Source: Actinoplanes sp. N902-109
Lineage (GTDB): Bacteria > Actinomycetota > Actinomycetes > Mycobacteriales > Micromonosporaceae
Direction of reading: 5' to 3'
Assembly (NCBI RefSeq): GCF_000389965.1
Contig: NC_021191.1
Span: forward strand, 6,635,501 to 6,699,500
DNA: 64,000 nucleotides
Below, piece after piece: positions 34,775 through 44,059 of the stretch (position 1 is the stretch's first letter; every line of letters begins with the position of its first letter). Under the pieces are notes generated by a model. That model worked only from the letters and a program-made list of their open reading frames with translations. It searched no databases and was not told the DNA's origin. The position numbers were made by a program, and so were the translations under genes.

Positions 34775-35463
34775 GAACTCACCTTGCTGTTCAAAAGTGC
34801 CACCAGGCGGTTGACGACCTCGTCGATGCCCATGCCGGTGGTGTCCAGTTCGACGGCGTCGGAGGCCTGGCGCAGCGGGTCGGCGGCGCGCGAGGAGTCG
34901 AGCTTGTCGCGGCGCTCCAGATCCTTCTCGGTGGCCTTGACGTCGGTGGCGTCCTCGGCGCTGCGGCGCTGGGCGCGGGCGGCGGCCGAGGCGGTCAGGT
35001 AGACCTTGAGGTCGGCGTCGGGGGCGACGACCGAGGCGATGTCCCGGCCCTCCACCACGATGCGCGGGGCGCCGGCGATGATGTCCTGCTGGAACTGCAC
35101 GAGCTGCGCCCGTACCTGCGGGATCGCAGCGACGGCCGAGACGGCACCGGTGACCTCGGGGCCCCGGATGGCCGCGTCGACGTCCACGCCGTTGGCCTCG
35201 AAGTGCGGCGCCCGCGGGTCGGTGCCGATCGAGAGATCCGTCTCCTGGGCGACCTTGATGATCGCGTCGGGGTCCGACAGGTCGGCGCCGGACTGCAGCA
35301 CGGCCCAGGTGATCGCCCGGTACATCGCGCCGGTGTCGAGGTAGATGCCGTCGAGCAGGGTCGCCAGGCGGCGCGAAACGGTGGACTTACCCGATCCCGA
35401 GGGACCGTCGACGGCCACTACACACCGCTCGGGCCGCGAAACTTGCTCCACCGTTACCTCCAA
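34771..35463 (-). CDS. cmk: Cytidylate kinase
   Basis: 230 aa. P-loop GPSGSGKSTVSRRLA near the N-terminus, LDTGAMYRAITWAVL, EGRDIASVVAPDADLKVYLT, and the LID RRSAEDATDVKATEKDLERR. Phosphorylates CMP/dCMP to the diphosphate in nucleotide salvage. The start ATG at 35463 gives a slight N-terminal extension before VVAVDGPSGSGKS. Coupled to der. Confidence 0.96.
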   Translation of the reverse strand: MEVTVEQVSRPERCVVAVDGPSGSGKSTVSRRLATLLDGIYLDTGAMYRAITWAVLQSGADLSDPDAIIKVAQETDLSIGTDPRAPHFEANGVDVDAAIRGPEVTGAVSAVAAIPQVRAQLVQFQQDIIAGAPRIVVEGRDIASVVAPDADLKVYLTASAAARAQRRSAEDATDVKATEKDLERRDKLDSSRAADPLRQASDAVELDTTGMGIDEVVNRLVALLNSKVSS

Positions 35464-35630
35464 CGTCGCCGATGACTACCCCTCCTATTGTGCCCCGAGC
35501 GGTCGGCGCGCCTTCGGCCAGGCGGGCGAACACGTTCGCAGTCGACCGAGTCGGCAGATCGACCGGCACCCGGCGGAAGCGTCGTGGCGGCGCGTTCAAC
35601 CCGCTGCCACCCTTGCCTGAGACGGGGCGC

Positions 35631-35850
35631 ATGACTGTCACCACTGCCGCCCCGCAGCGCAATCGACGATCAACCGGCGGCGTGCTCGTCATGGCCGCGG
35701 CTGTGTTGTGGGGCACAGTCGGGACCGTACGTGCTGTGGATCCGCGGGATGGCGAGCACCGCACCGGCCGCCGCGACCACTCTCTCGCTTGCGGAACCGT
35801 TGACCGCCGCAGTGCCGGCGGTGGGCCGGCTGGGCAAACCGATCACCGCC
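35631..35850 (+). pseudogene. EamA/DMT transporter relic
   Basis: From the ATG at 35631 a typical EamA start is read (STGGVLVMAAAVLWGTVGT). It is then joined, in another frame, to a C-terminal piece (YVLWIRGMASTAPAAATTLS, LAEPLTAAVPAV). About 200 codons between the two are missing. A deleted drug/metabolite transporter gene wedged between cmk and rluB. Confidence 0.7.
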
Positions 35851-35859
35851 CAGCCGGCC
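35824..35859. terminator. Hairpin after rluB
   Basis: A perfect 12-bp stem GGCCGGCTGGGC/GCCCAGCCGGCC with a 12-nt loop. It lies just past the rluB stop and can end the scpA-scpB-rluB transcript; there is no marked U-run in that direction. Confidence 0.6.
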
Positions 35860-35865
35860 TGTCTT

Positions 35866-36645
35866 TCAGTCCTCTTCGTCGACGTATTCGTCATCCGTCG
35901 GCTGATCGCCGCCGACGGCCTTGAACAGCGCCGCGATCTCGGCGTTCGACAGGTGCCGGAAACCGCCGGGGCGCATGTCACCGAGCCGGATCGGGCCGAC
36001 CGCGGTGCGGATCAGCCGCGACACCGGATGCCCGACCTCGTCCATCATCCGCCGCACGATGTGCTTGCGCCCCTCGTGCAACGTCAGCTCAACCTGCGCG
36101 GTCTTGCCCAGCGCATCGATCAGCTTGAAAGCGTCGACCTTTGCCGGGCCGTCCTCCAGATCGACACCCGCGAGCAACCGCCGGCCGACGTTGCGCGGCA
36201 GCGGCCCGGCAACCTCGGCGAGATAGGTCTTCGAGATTCCGTACGACGGGTGCATCAGCTTGTGCGCCAGCGCACCGTCGTTGGTCAGCAGCAGCAAACC
36301 CTCACTGTCGGCGTCCAGCCGGCCGACGTGGAAAATGCGCTGCTCGAACGTACCCAGGAAATCCGCGAGCTCGTTGCGGCCTTTCTCGTCGTCCATGCTG
36401 GAGACCACACCACGCGGTTTGTTCATGGCCAGGTACACCATTTTGGTGTTCGTGACCACCCGCTGGCCGTCGACCAGGATCTCCGCGGTCTGCGGGTCGA
36501 CCTTGTCGCCGAGTTTGGCCACGCGGCCGTTGACAGTCACACGCCGGCGAAAAATGAGGTCTTCGCAGGCGCGCCGGGATCCGACCCCGGCGGTCGCGAG
36601 GACCTTCTGCAACCGCACGGTGTTGTCCGGATCAGCCTGAGGCAT
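35866..36645 (-). CDS. rluB: 23S rRNA pseudouridine synthase (RluB family)
   Basis: 259 aa from the ATG at 36645, chosen because S4-domain homology begins at once (VRLQKVLATAGVGSRRACED). Pseudouridine synthase motifs: KPRGVVSS and HVGRLDADSEGLLLLTNDG with catalytic Asp in the GRLDADSEG motif. C-terminal HEGRKHIVRRMM and an acidic tail DDEYVDEED. Overlaps scpB by 14 bp, as usual in actinobacteria. Confidence 0.93.
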   Translation of the reverse strand: MPQADPDNTVRLQKVLATAGVGSRRACEDLIFRRRVTVNGRVAKLGDKVDPQTAEILVDGQRVVTNTKMVYLAMNKPRGVVSSMDDEKGRNELADFLGTFEQRIFHVGRLDADSEGLLLLTNDGALAHKLMHPSYGISKTYLAEVAGPLPRNVGRRLLAGVDLEDGPAKVDAFKLIDALGKTAQVELTLHEGRKHIVRRMMDEVGHPVSRLIRTAVGPIRLGDMRPGGFRHLSNAEIAALFKAVGGDQPTDDEYVDEED

Positions 36646-38014
36646 CGAGCACTTCTTCCACGTCGTCGGGCAGGAACGGCGCCAGCGGCGGCAACTGGTC
36701 AACCGAGTTGAGGCCGAGCTTCTCGAGGAACAGCGCCGTGGTCCGATACAGGAATGCCCCGGTCTCGCCCTCGGTGCCGCATTCCTCGATGAGGCCGCGC
36801 GTCACCAGGGTACGCATCACGCCGTCACAGTTCACACCGCGGATGGCCGAGATGCGCGAGCGGGTCACTGGTTGCTTGTACGCGACGACGGCCAGCGTCT
36901 CCAGAGCGGCCTGCGTCAGCCGTACCGACTGCCCGTCGAGCACGAACCGTTCCACGTACGGCGCGAACTCCGGCCGCGTGTAGAAGCGCCATCCCCCGGC
37001 CGCCCGCCGCAAGTCGATCCCACTGCCGGCCGCGGTGTAACGCGCGGACAGATCCTCCAGCGCGATCGCGATCCGTTCGGTGGGCTGCTCCATGATCTGC
37101 GCCAGCTGCATCTCGGCCACCGGCTCGTCCACCACGAGCAGGATCGACTCGAGCGCCGCGCGCAATTCCTGCTCGTCGAGCGGCTTGAGCTCGACGTCCT
37201 CCTCCGGCGGTGCTTCGACGACCACCTTCTTGCGCCGTTTCTGGGTCGGTACGCCGTTGTTCGCGCCGGAGGGGCCGTCGGCGGGCTGATCGGAGCCGGC
37301 CTCTGCTGCGCCGGCGGCGCTGTCCGTGGCAGCGCCCTCGGAATCGACGCTTTCCGCGGCGGGTTCGTCGGGTTCGTCGTCGGTCAGGGGCACTTCCTCG
37401 GTGACCGGGAGGTCCACCTCGGCGTCGTCGGACACGTCATCGTCGGCGGCCTGGTCGAAGACGTCGCCGGCGTCGTCGCCGTCCGGCGGCAGCGGGGCGT
37501 CGACCAGCGGGGACTGGCCGGTCTCGTTGTCGGCCGCCTCCTCGATCGCCCCGGGCAACGGGAGTTCGGGTCCGACGCCGACGTCGGTGGGGTCGAGTTC
37601 CTCCTCGCCGGGCAGTTCCTGCGGGGCGTCGACGGTGGCCGGGCCGCCGGCCTCACCCGGGAACGGCGGCAACTCCGGCGGTACCTCGGTGCCGCTCTCG
37701 CCGCTACCGCCCGCGGCGGAGCCGCCCCCGGCAGTGCCACCCGTGGCGGAGTCGCCCTCAGCGGTGCCACCGGCGGCGAGATCGGGCCCCTCGAAGGCGG
37801 GATCGAAGTCGTCGTCGTCCTCGGCAAGCCCCGACTCGTCGTCGCGGTCCACCGGGGCGGCGGCGTCGAGGTCGTCGGCCGGGTCGTCCAGGTCGTCGGC
37901 CTCGCCGGCCTGGGCCGCGGCGTAGGCCGGGTCGGGCGGGCGCTGGGCGCGTTCCCACGGCGGGACCCACGAGGCTGCCTGCGCGGCTAGGGAATCGGGG
38001 CGCTCGTCGGTCAT
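36632..38014 (-). CDS. scpB: Condensin subunit ScpB with long acidic extension
   Basis: 460 aa, against about 190-250 for most ScpB. The conserved double winged-helix core is the last 185 residues (LRAALESILLVVDEPVAEMQ, GGWRFYTRPEF, TLAVVAYKQPVTRSRISAIR, GLIEECGTEGETGAFLYRTT). The first about 270 residues are low-complexity, rich in Asp, Glu, Ala and Gly. ScpB bridges SMC and the kleisin ScpA. Overlaps scpA by 4 bp. Confidence 0.93.
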   Translation of the reverse strand: MTDERPDSLAAQAASWVPPWERAQRPPDPAYAAAQAGEADDLDDPADDLDAAAPVDRDDESGLAEDDDDFDPAFEGPDLAAGGTAEGDSATGGTAGGGSAAGGSGESGTEVPPELPPFPGEAGGPATVDAPQELPGEEELDPTDVGVGPELPLPGAIEEAADNETGQSPLVDAPLPPDGDDAGDVFDQAADDDVSDDAEVDLPVTEEVPLTDDEPDEPAAESVDSEGAATDSAAGAAEAGSDQPADGPSGANNGVPTQKRRKKVVVEAPPEEDVELKPLDEQELRAALESILLVVDEPVAEMQLAQIMEQPTERIAIALEDLSARYTAAGSGIDLRRAAGGWRFYTRPEFAPYVERFVLDGQSVRLTQAALETLAVVAYKQPVTRSRISAIRGVNCDGVMRTLVTRGLIEECGTEGETGAFLYRTTALFLEKLGLNSVDQLPPLAPFLPDDVEEVLDASG

Positions 38015-39195
38015 CGCGTTTCCTGTTCGTCGTGCCGGTGGGTCACGGCGTTGCTCGCCTCTTCGGTACTACCCACTTCAGCGGAGGGATCGTCGTCGTC
38101 TTCCGCGGCATCAGGCCCGGCGTCCGAGCCGGCGGCAGAGTCCGGGTCGCCCACGGAAGCGAGGTCGGCCGACTCCAGATCGGCGGCCGACTCCAGATCA
38201 GCGGCCGACTCCAGATCGGCGGCCGAGTCCGGGTCGGTGGCGGCGGTGTCGGGTTCGGCGGGGGTGCCTTCGTAGTCGTCGATGTCCAGGTCGCCGGCTA
38301 CGTTGTCGCCGCCGATCCAGCGGACGGTCAGTTCGTCCAGGGACACCGGCTGGTCGAAGTCCACGAGGCCTTCGCGGTAGAGCTCCAGCAGCGCCAGGAA
38401 GCGGGCCACCACCTCGAGCGTGTTGTCGCAGTCGGCGACCAGGAGGCTGAACGTCGCTACGCCGGCGCGGCGGAGGCGGTCGCGGAGCACGGTGGCGTGT
38501 TCGCGGACGCTGACGCGGACCTGATGGATGTGGGCGATCGAGACCTGCGGCGGCCCCGGTTTGGGGACGAATTGTCTGATCGCCAGCTTGAGCAGGCGCT
38601 CGGGGCCGATGCCGAGGACGAGTTCGGGGAGCGCCTCGGCGTACCGCTGCTCGAGGGTGACCACCCGGGGCCAGCGGCGCGCGCCGAGGCCTTCGAGGTC
38701 GGCCAGGTGGGCGGCGGCTTCCTTGTAGGCCTTGTACTGCAGCAGCCGGGCGAAGAGCAGGTCGCGGGCTTCCAGCAGGGCGAGGTCCTCCTCGTCCTCG
38801 ACCTCGGCGGCGGGCAGCAGGCGGGCCGCCTTGAGGTCCAGCAGGGTCGCCGCCACCAGCAGGAACTCGCTGGCTTCGCCGAGGTCCCAGTCGTCGCCCA
38901 TGGCCCGGATGTAGGCGATGAAGTCGTCGGTCACCTGGTGCAGAGCGACCTCGGTGACGTCGAGTTTGTGCTTGCCGATCAGCTGCAGGAGCAGGTCGAA
39001 CGGGCCGGTGAAGTTGTCCAGCCGCACGGTGAACCTGCCGTCCTGCTCCGCGGCGGCGAGGTCGTCGGGTGTCGCGCCCACGGCGTCGTCCGGCGCGGTG
39101 GCAGCCAGGCCAGGCGAGGTGGCCGCGAGGTCGGCGGATTCTTCGGGCACCTGCTGACCGTAGTCCACGGCTTCGACAAGCTGCTCCAGGCTCAT
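38011..39195 (-). CDS. scpA: Condensin kleisin subunit ScpA
   Basis: 394 aa from the ATG at 39195 (MSLEQLVEAV); a longer start at 39237 is possible. Kleisin N-terminus FTVRLDNFTGPFDLLLQLIG and KHKLDVTEVALHQVTDDFIA bind the SMC neck, and the C-terminal winged helix (YREGLVDFDQPVSLDELTVRW) binds the SMC cap. The last about 75 residues are an acidic tail with a repeated ADLESA hexapeptide. Forms SMC-ScpAB with the downstream scpB. Confidence 0.93.
   Translation of the reverse strand: MSLEQLVEAVDYGQQVPEESADLAATSPGLAATAPDDAVGATPDDLAAAEQDGRFTVRLDNFTGPFDLLLQLIGKHKLDVTEVALHQVTDDFIAYIRAMGDDWDLGEASEFLLVAATLLDLKAARLLPAAEVEDEEDLALLEARDLLFARLLQYKAYKEAAAHLADLEGLGARRWPRVVTLEQRYAEALPELVLGIGPERLLKLAIRQFVPKPGPPQVSIAHIHQVRVSVREHATVLRDRLRRAGVATFSLLVADCDNTLEVVARFLALLELYREGLVDFDQPVSLDELTVRWIGGDNVAGDLDIDDYEGTPAEPDTAATDPDSAADLESAADLESAADLESADLASVGDPDSAAGSDAGPDAAEDDDDPSAEVGSTEEASNAVTHRHDEQETR
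38171..38224. repeat. 18-bp tandem repeat in scpA tail
   Basis: Three near-perfect copies of an 18-bp unit (GACTCCAGATCGGCGGCC), followed by a degenerate fourth. It encodes repeated ADLESA in the disordered C-terminus and can change length without loss of frame. Confidence 0.85.
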
Positions 39196-39265
39196 CCGAC
39201 CGTCCCCCGCCTCGCGCCCGCCCGTTACCCAGGTCAACGCCTGAGGTAACGGGCGGTGACGAAGA

Positions 39266-39970
39266 TCAGCCCACGCCCTGCTGCGCTCCCTCGTGGACGT
39301 GCACGCCGGCGCCGAAGTCGACCATCTGGTCCTGGGTCAGGCCGATGCCGTCCCAGAACTGCACGAGCATCCACATGTCGTTGGGCTCCGCCACCCACAG
39401 GGTGCGGCCGGTGGTGTTGTCCGGAGCCTTGATCAGCATGCCGGTCTTGTCACCGACGGCGATCTTCTTGCCCTGGGGAACCTCCTGGTCCTTCGACTGG
39501 AGCATCACGACGATCTTGCCGACGAAGTCGTTGGGGTTGTCGCCCGGGGTGACGCGGGGCTGTCCGGCTGGCTCGGTCGAGCCCGGCTTCGGGCTGCGCG
39601 GCGCGATCACCAGCGTGTAGTTGTTGTCACCCTGGATGTACCAGCCGTCCGGCACCTTGTCGACGGTGAAACCCTTGGGCTGCTTGCCGGTGTACGCCAC
39701 GAGCTGCGTGCGCACCGAGGTCGCCGTGCTGGTCGCGGGGGCGGCGGGCTGGGCAACGGTCGCACCGCCGGTCGACGGCGCGCCGCCCGCGGTGAACGAC
39801 ATGGCGGCGACCACAGCCGCCACGGCGAACACCCCGCCGCCGGCGGCCTGCAGGGTGCGGCGCCGGCGCAGGGCCTTGTGGCCGCGGGCGATGTCGGCGA
39901 CGAGCTGGTCGTTGGTGGGCGCCATGGCGGGTCCAGCGATCTCCTCGAGGCTGTTGCGAAGGTCATTCAC
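39266..39970 (-). CDS. Membrane-anchored partner of ECF sigma factor
   Basis: 234 aa; GTG at 39970 with AAGGAG 6 nt upstream, overlapping the sigma-factor stop (GTGA). A cytoplasmic N-terminus of about 45 residues (LRNSLEEIAGPAM, VADIARGHKALRRRRTL), one TM helix (about 47-66), an Ala/Thr/Pro linker, then an outside domain of about 140 residues (YTGKQPKGFTVDKVPDGWYI, IVVMLQSKDQEVPQGKKIAV). The position and topology suggest an anti-sigma-like regulator, though no ZAS Cys/His motif is seen. Confidence 0.7.
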   Translation of the reverse strand: MNDLRNSLEEIAGPAMAPTNDQLVADIARGHKALRRRRTLQAAGGGVFAVAAVVAAMSFTAGGAPSTGGATVAQPAAPATSTATSVRTQLVAYTGKQPKGFTVDKVPDGWYIQGDNNYTLVIAPRSPKPGSTEPAGQPRVTPGDNPNDFVGKIVVMLQSKDQEVPQGKKIAVGDKTGMLIKAPDNTTGRTLWVAEPNDMWMLVQFWDGIGLTQDQMVDFGAGVHVHEGAQQGVG

Positions 39971-40587
39971 GGTGTTACTCCTTGCCGAACGACGGTGGAC
40001 TGCACGGCGGCGCGCTGAACAACGGTGGGGAGGCGAAAGGCGCGAGCGTCGAGGACAGCCCGCAGCCGTTCCAGGGCCCGCGCGGTCTGGCTCTTGACAG
40101 TGCCCGGCGAGCAGCCGAGCGCGTCGGCGGTCTGCGCGATGTCGAGGTCGTACAGGTAGCGGAACACCACGGCGGCGCGCATCCGCGGGCCCAGGTCCTT
40201 GAGGGCGGCACGCAGATCGTCGTTGAGGTGCCCGCTGTCGCCGTCGACGGCACTGCGGTCCGGCAGTTCGGCCATCGGCCGCTCCCGCCGCCACCACAGC
40301 CGCCGCCGCTCGTCGATCAGCGCGTTGACCAGCGTGCGCCGTACATAGGCATCGGGGTTGTCGGCTCGCCGGACAGATCCCCATGCAACGTACAATTTGG
40401 TCAGCGTTGCTTGCACCAGGTCCTCGGCCAGGTGCGCGTCCCCGGCGGTCAGCAGCGTCGCGGTGCGCACCAGTTCGGCACGCCGGGCGAGCACGAACTG
40501 ATGGAACTGCTCATCTCGCTCGGACCGGCCCGAGCTCTCGTCTCGTCTCACGCCCCCACGACGAATACGGTCCCGGGAAGGTTGCAT
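39967..40587 (-). CDS. ECF RNA polymerase sigma factor, SigE-like actinobacterial family
   Basis: 206 aa. Region 2 is QFVLARRAELVRTATLLTAG and AEDLVQATLTKLYVAW. Region 4 is LGPRMRAAVVFRYLYDLDIA and CSPGTVKSQTARALERLR. The basic N-terminal 25 residues may not all be translated. No long C-terminal sensor domain. Coupled to the membrane gene that follows; the target promoters are not evident here. Confidence 0.9.
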   Translation of the reverse strand: MQPSRDRIRRGGVRRDESSGRSERDEQFHQFVLARRAELVRTATLLTAGDAHLAEDLVQATLTKLYVAWGSVRRADNPDAYVRRTLVNALIDERRRLWWRRERPMAELPDRSAVDGDSGHLNDDLRAALKDLGPRMRAAVVFRYLYDLDIAQTADALGCSPGTVKSQTARALERLRAVLDARAFRLPTVVQRAAVQSTVVRQGVTP

Positions 40588-40626
40588 CCCGGCACGCTAC
40601 CGGGCGCACGCCCGCAGAGAACCGGC

Positions 40627-42420
40627 TCAGGGAACCGGCCAGATCCAGACGTCGAGGTTCTGCTGCCCGGGCCCGAGCAATGCGGTCATCAACGTGTACA
40701 CCTGCGCATAGCGGGGCTCGTCGCGCAGCACGAGAACACCGGCGTGATAGCGGGCGATGTCGCTGCGTACGTCGGCCTTCTGCTGGTCGGAGACCTTGGG
40801 GACCTTCTTGTCCTTGAGGGTCTTGTCGACGAGCTTGGTCAGCGTGCTCCATTCCGCGCCGGACAGCCCGTGGCCGTCCTTGCCCGGTCCCAGGAAATAG
40901 CCCTCCGGGATCGGGAAGTCCTGGGTCCAGGCGGCCCAGCCCAGCGTTTCCCGGCCGCTCCAGCGATTGGGCACCGGCAACGGGATCAGCGAGCGGCCCT
41001 CGGGCACGTATTGCCGCCACGCACCGGAAAGAATGAACTGCGGCGGGCGCGGGTCGTCGACCGCCGGCAGCGGTTTCGGGATCAGCGGTACGAGAGCCGC
41101 GATCACCGCGAGACCCGCGGTCACCGCCGCGCCGCGGCCCCACCACGATTTTCTTTCCCGTACGGCGGCAGCAGCGTCAAAAGCCAGCGCGACCATCAGC
41201 GCGAAGATCCCGACCACGGCAAAGGTCAACCGGCTCGGGGTGAGCAGCCCGAGCACCGGCAGATCGTCGGGGATCCAGTGCCAGGGGCCGGGGATACTGG
41301 TGTACTCCCCCATCCAGCGCACCTTGGGTCCGGTGGACATGACGGCGAAGAAAACCGCGGTCACGAATGCCACCCGTACGGTGACCGAGCGCCAGATCAA
41401 CGCCAGGAACGCGAGCACCACGACGACGGTCAGCGGCCACCCGAACCAGCTGTTCTGCTCGGGGTGACCCATCGTCTTCTCGACGATCGGATCGCCGAAC
41501 ACGGTGTCGCGCGCGAAGAAGAAATAGGTGCCCAGGTCCTCGCCCCACGAGTGGTACAGGGGCAGCGCTTCGAACGTCTGCGGCCCCTTGAACTGGAACC
41601 ACAACGGATAGGCCAGCAACGCCCCGGCCACCACCGCGGCGACGACCGAGGCGAGCAGGAAGTCCTTTGCCCGCCGCCACGCCGCTCGTGGGCTCAGCGC
41701 CGCATAGGCGAGCACAGCCACCACACAAGCACCGGCCGCGACGACCAGCATCTCCTCGTTGAGGAACACCTGATAGGTGATCAGCAGCCCGAGAATGATG
41801 CCGTCGCGCAGCCATCGACCGCCCAGCCCCAGCCGGAACACCACGACCGCGAGGAACGGCAACGCGAAATTGCTGGCGAAGTTCGGCTGACCGTTGGCGT
41901 GGTGCACCACCCCGGACGCGAACCCGGCGAACGCGCCGCCCAGGAACGCCGCGCCCAGCGAGCGCACCACCCATTTCTGAAAGACCCAGTACGCCGAGAA
42001 CGCCGTGCCGGCGAGGGCCAGAACCATCCAGATCAGGTACGTGACCCGCGTACCGAAAAGCATCGTGACCGGCGCGAGGGGCAGCGTCACGCCGAGCACC
42101 GACGTGTTGGCCATCATGTTCACGCCGGTCGGGTAGTTCTGCCGGGTGGAGAACAGCGGGTTCTCCCAGTGCCGCACCGAGTACGCGCCGTGGTTGAGCA
42201 GCCACTGGAACCACGTGTTGTCATTGGCCAGGTGCCCGGAGACGCGCCCGTTCGGATCACCGAGCCAATGACCCATGACCAGCAGGCCGAGCCCGATGTA
42301 CACCAGAGCGACGGCGATGTGCCACGGCCAGCGCCGCCTGCGCCGCGCCACGTCTGCGGGCCCGGCACTGAGCGCGGCTCCCTCCGGCGCGGTGGTCTCC
42401 AGCGTCGGCTGAGCGGTCAC
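40627..42420 (-). CDS. Polytopic membrane protein, GT-C-like
   Basis: 597 aa. About 11-12 membrane helices, the first near residue 33, and a soluble C-terminal domain of about 150 residues. The first outer loop holds DPNGRVSGHLANDNTWFQW and an acidic pair near HLANDN. The later loop has QPNFASNFALP and the tail GRSLIPLPVPNRW. The layout (long first loop with acidic residues, C-terminal outside domain) resembles GT-C glycosyltransferases using polyprenyl donors. No exact family recognised. Monocistronic. Confidence 0.6.
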   Translation of the reverse strand: MTAQPTLETTAPEGAALSAGPADVARRRRRWPWHIAVALVYIGLGLLVMGHWLGDPNGRVSGHLANDNTWFQWLLNHGAYSVRHWENPLFSTRQNYPTGVNMMANTSVLGVTLPLAPVTMLFGTRVTYLIWMVLALAGTAFSAYWVFQKWVVRSLGAAFLGGAFAGFASGVVHHANGQPNFASNFALPFLAVVVFRLGLGGRWLRDGIILGLLITYQVFLNEEMLVVAAGACVVAVLAYAALSPRAAWRRAKDFLLASVVAAVVAGALLAYPLWFQFKGPQTFEALPLYHSWGEDLGTYFFFARDTVFGDPIVEKTMGHPEQNSWFGWPLTVVVVLAFLALIWRSVTVRVAFVTAVFFAVMSTGPKVRWMGEYTSIPGPWHWIPDDLPVLGLLTPSRLTFAVVGIFALMVALAFDAAAAVRERKSWWGRGAAVTAGLAVIAALVPLIPKPLPAVDDPRPPQFILSGAWRQYVPEGRSLIPLPVPNRWSGRETLGWAAWTQDFPIPEGYFLGPGKDGHGLSGAEWSTLTKLVDKTLKDKKVPKVSDQQKADVRSDIARYHAGVLVLRDEPRYAQVYTLMTALLGPGQQNLDVWIWPVP

Positions 42421-42765
42421 GATATCGGCCTTCCCCCGGCGGCGGGCCGGTGGCCCGATCGAGCGTCCATGATTTTTCCCGCTCGACGCGCTGTCAACCC
42501 CGGCTGCTCACCGCGCGCTCCCCGACCGTACCGGGAAAAGGGTGGCAGCTGCCCGGACACGAAACAGGCCCGGACGTGGCGGCGCCCGGGTCTGTCCTTT
42601 GCTCAGACGTCACGAGGCACCGAACAGGTTGCATCTTCCGGCAGAAGTAACCCGATGGTGGGGCGCGTACGAGGCGAGGGGGAGGCCAACTCCTGGGAAC
42701 CTTGTGGCTGCCACAGCCCTGTATGCCCCCGGGTAGGTCCGCCCGGAACCGGGTACGTCATCGGG
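42421..42765. other. Intergenic region, no gene seen
   Basis: 345 bp between the divergent membrane-protein gene and a small gene, so it must hold promoters for both. No clear hairpin with a U-run and no recognisable operator were seen. Confidence 0.4.
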
Positions 42766-43008
42766 ATGAGCGATGCACAGGAGCGCTACCTGCAGAACGA
42801 TCCCGACCGGGCCGGCGGGCTGATCAGCGACGGGCAGGGCGAGTTCGTCCAGGAGCATCCGGGTGGCGTGTTCGACCCCCGCGCCTTCCGCCACGGCCGG
42901 TCCGAACCGGCACCGGCCCAGGACGACGACGCCCCGCCCGTCGGCGAACCACCCATGGGCAATGCCCCGATGACCGCGCCGGGCGGCGAGATCGAAAAGA
43001 CGACGTGA
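42766..43008 (+). CDS. Small disordered protein
   Basis: 80 aa, ATG at 42766 (MSDAQERYLQNDPDRAGGLI). Polar, Pro/Gly/Asp-rich, with PVGEPPMGNAPMTAPGGEIE near the C-terminus. No membrane segment or known motif. Codon usage matches the host. Not recognised; it may be cotranscribed with the TetR gene 50 bp downstream. Confidence 0.6.
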   Translation: MSDAQERYLQNDPDRAGGLISDGQGEFVQEHPGGVFDPRAFRHGRSEPAPAQDDDAPPVGEPPMGNAPMTAPGGEIEKTT

Positions 43009-43058
43009 GCCCGCCCCGGCGGATTTCCGACCCCGGGACCTTTGCGTACGATCGTGGC

Positions 43059-43619
43059 GTGCCCCGCCCAGCAGCGACCCGCCCCGGCGGCCGGAGCAGC
43101 CGGGTGCTCGCCGCGATCCACACGGCGGTCGGCGAACTCGTGGGTGAAGGTGCCGACAAGATCAGCTTCCCGGTCGTCGCCGAGCGGGCCGGGGTCAACC
43201 CGACGACCTTGTACCGCCGCTGGCCCGACGTGAACGCCCTGCTCGAGGAGGTCGCGGTCGCCGCGCTGACCCGGGACGGCGAGGCGGTGCCCGACACCGG
43301 AACGATCGAGCAGGACCTGACGGACTGGGCCCAGCTCATCGCCCGCGACATCACCCGCCCGCAGCGCATCCGCTACCTGCGCGCGATGGTGGCGGCCCGC
43401 ATCGACCTCGTGGCGCACTGCACGGTCACGGAGAAGCGCGGCGAGCAGGCCGCGCAGATGGTGGGCCGGGCCCGCGAACGCGGCGAGAAGACACCGACCG
43501 TCCCGCAGATCCTCGACCACATCATCGCGCCGCTCTACCACCACGTCGTCTTCGCTCTGGCCGTCGACGACGAGTACGCCCGGCGGCTGGTCCGCGACGT
43601 GCTGTCGATGGCCCGCTGA
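43059..43619 (+). CDS. TetR-family transcriptional regulator
   Basis: 186 aa from the GTG at 43059. The HTH is ISFPVVAERAGVNPTTLYRR preceded by RVLAAIHTAVGELVGEGADK. The C-terminal ligand domain contains DLTDWAQLIARDITRP and ILDHIIAPLYHHVVFALAVD. Effector and target unknown; no enzyme or pump gene is adjacent, so it may act elsewhere or on itself. Confidence 0.88.
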   Translation: MPRPAATRPGGRSSRVLAAIHTAVGELVGEGADKISFPVVAERAGVNPTTLYRRWPDVNALLEEVAVAALTRDGEAVPDTGTIEQDLTDWAQLIARDITRPQRIRYLRAMVAARIDLVAHCTVTEKRGEQAAQMVGRARERGEKTPTVPQILDHIIAPLYHHVVFALAVDDEYARRLVRDVLSMAR

Positions 43620-43678
43620 CCCGCCTCCCCGAGTCCTCAGCCCCAGCCTCAGCACGGCATCCCGCCGGCACCGCTTCC

Positions 43679-43783
43679 GCCAGCACGACGTCCGACAGGA
43701 CGGCGGGTGACAGCACCGCGTCCGGCAGCACGGCGGGTGACAACACGGCGGCTGACAACACGGCGTTCGGCAGCACAGCGGCT
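43679..43783. repeat. 15-bp minisatellite, seven copies
   Basis: Seven head-to-tail 15-mers related to GACAGCACGGCGGGT, each with one to five changes. A multiple of three, so it reads as repeated pentapeptides in any open frame, but no gene is assigned. Confidence 0.8.
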
Positions 43784-44059
43784 GACGCGCCGACGGCAGG
43801 GCGACCCGGCAACCCGACAGCACGGCGGTCGACAGCACGGCGACCGCCAGGACGGCAACCCGCCGGCAGTGCAGGCCCGCCTCGGAAGGTGGGTGCGGAC
43901 GGACGGCCACTAACCCCGGACGCGGCGTGGACATCGGGGCGATACACGCGGACAAGAGCGATGCACGCGGACAAGCCGGCGCAGGTCCAAGACATCGAAC
44001 GCGCAGCCGACGAGCCGTTCAGGGCGACCGGCAGGAGCGACCTGCAAGGGCGACCGGTA

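Noticed and set aside
39266..42420. Long antisense frames over the sigma factor and membrane gene
   Set aside because: Shadow frames typical of high-GC DNA; the minus-strand genes have clear domains and coupled starts.
43679..43783. CRISPR array
   Set aside because: Units are contiguous 15-mers without spacers and no cas gene is present.
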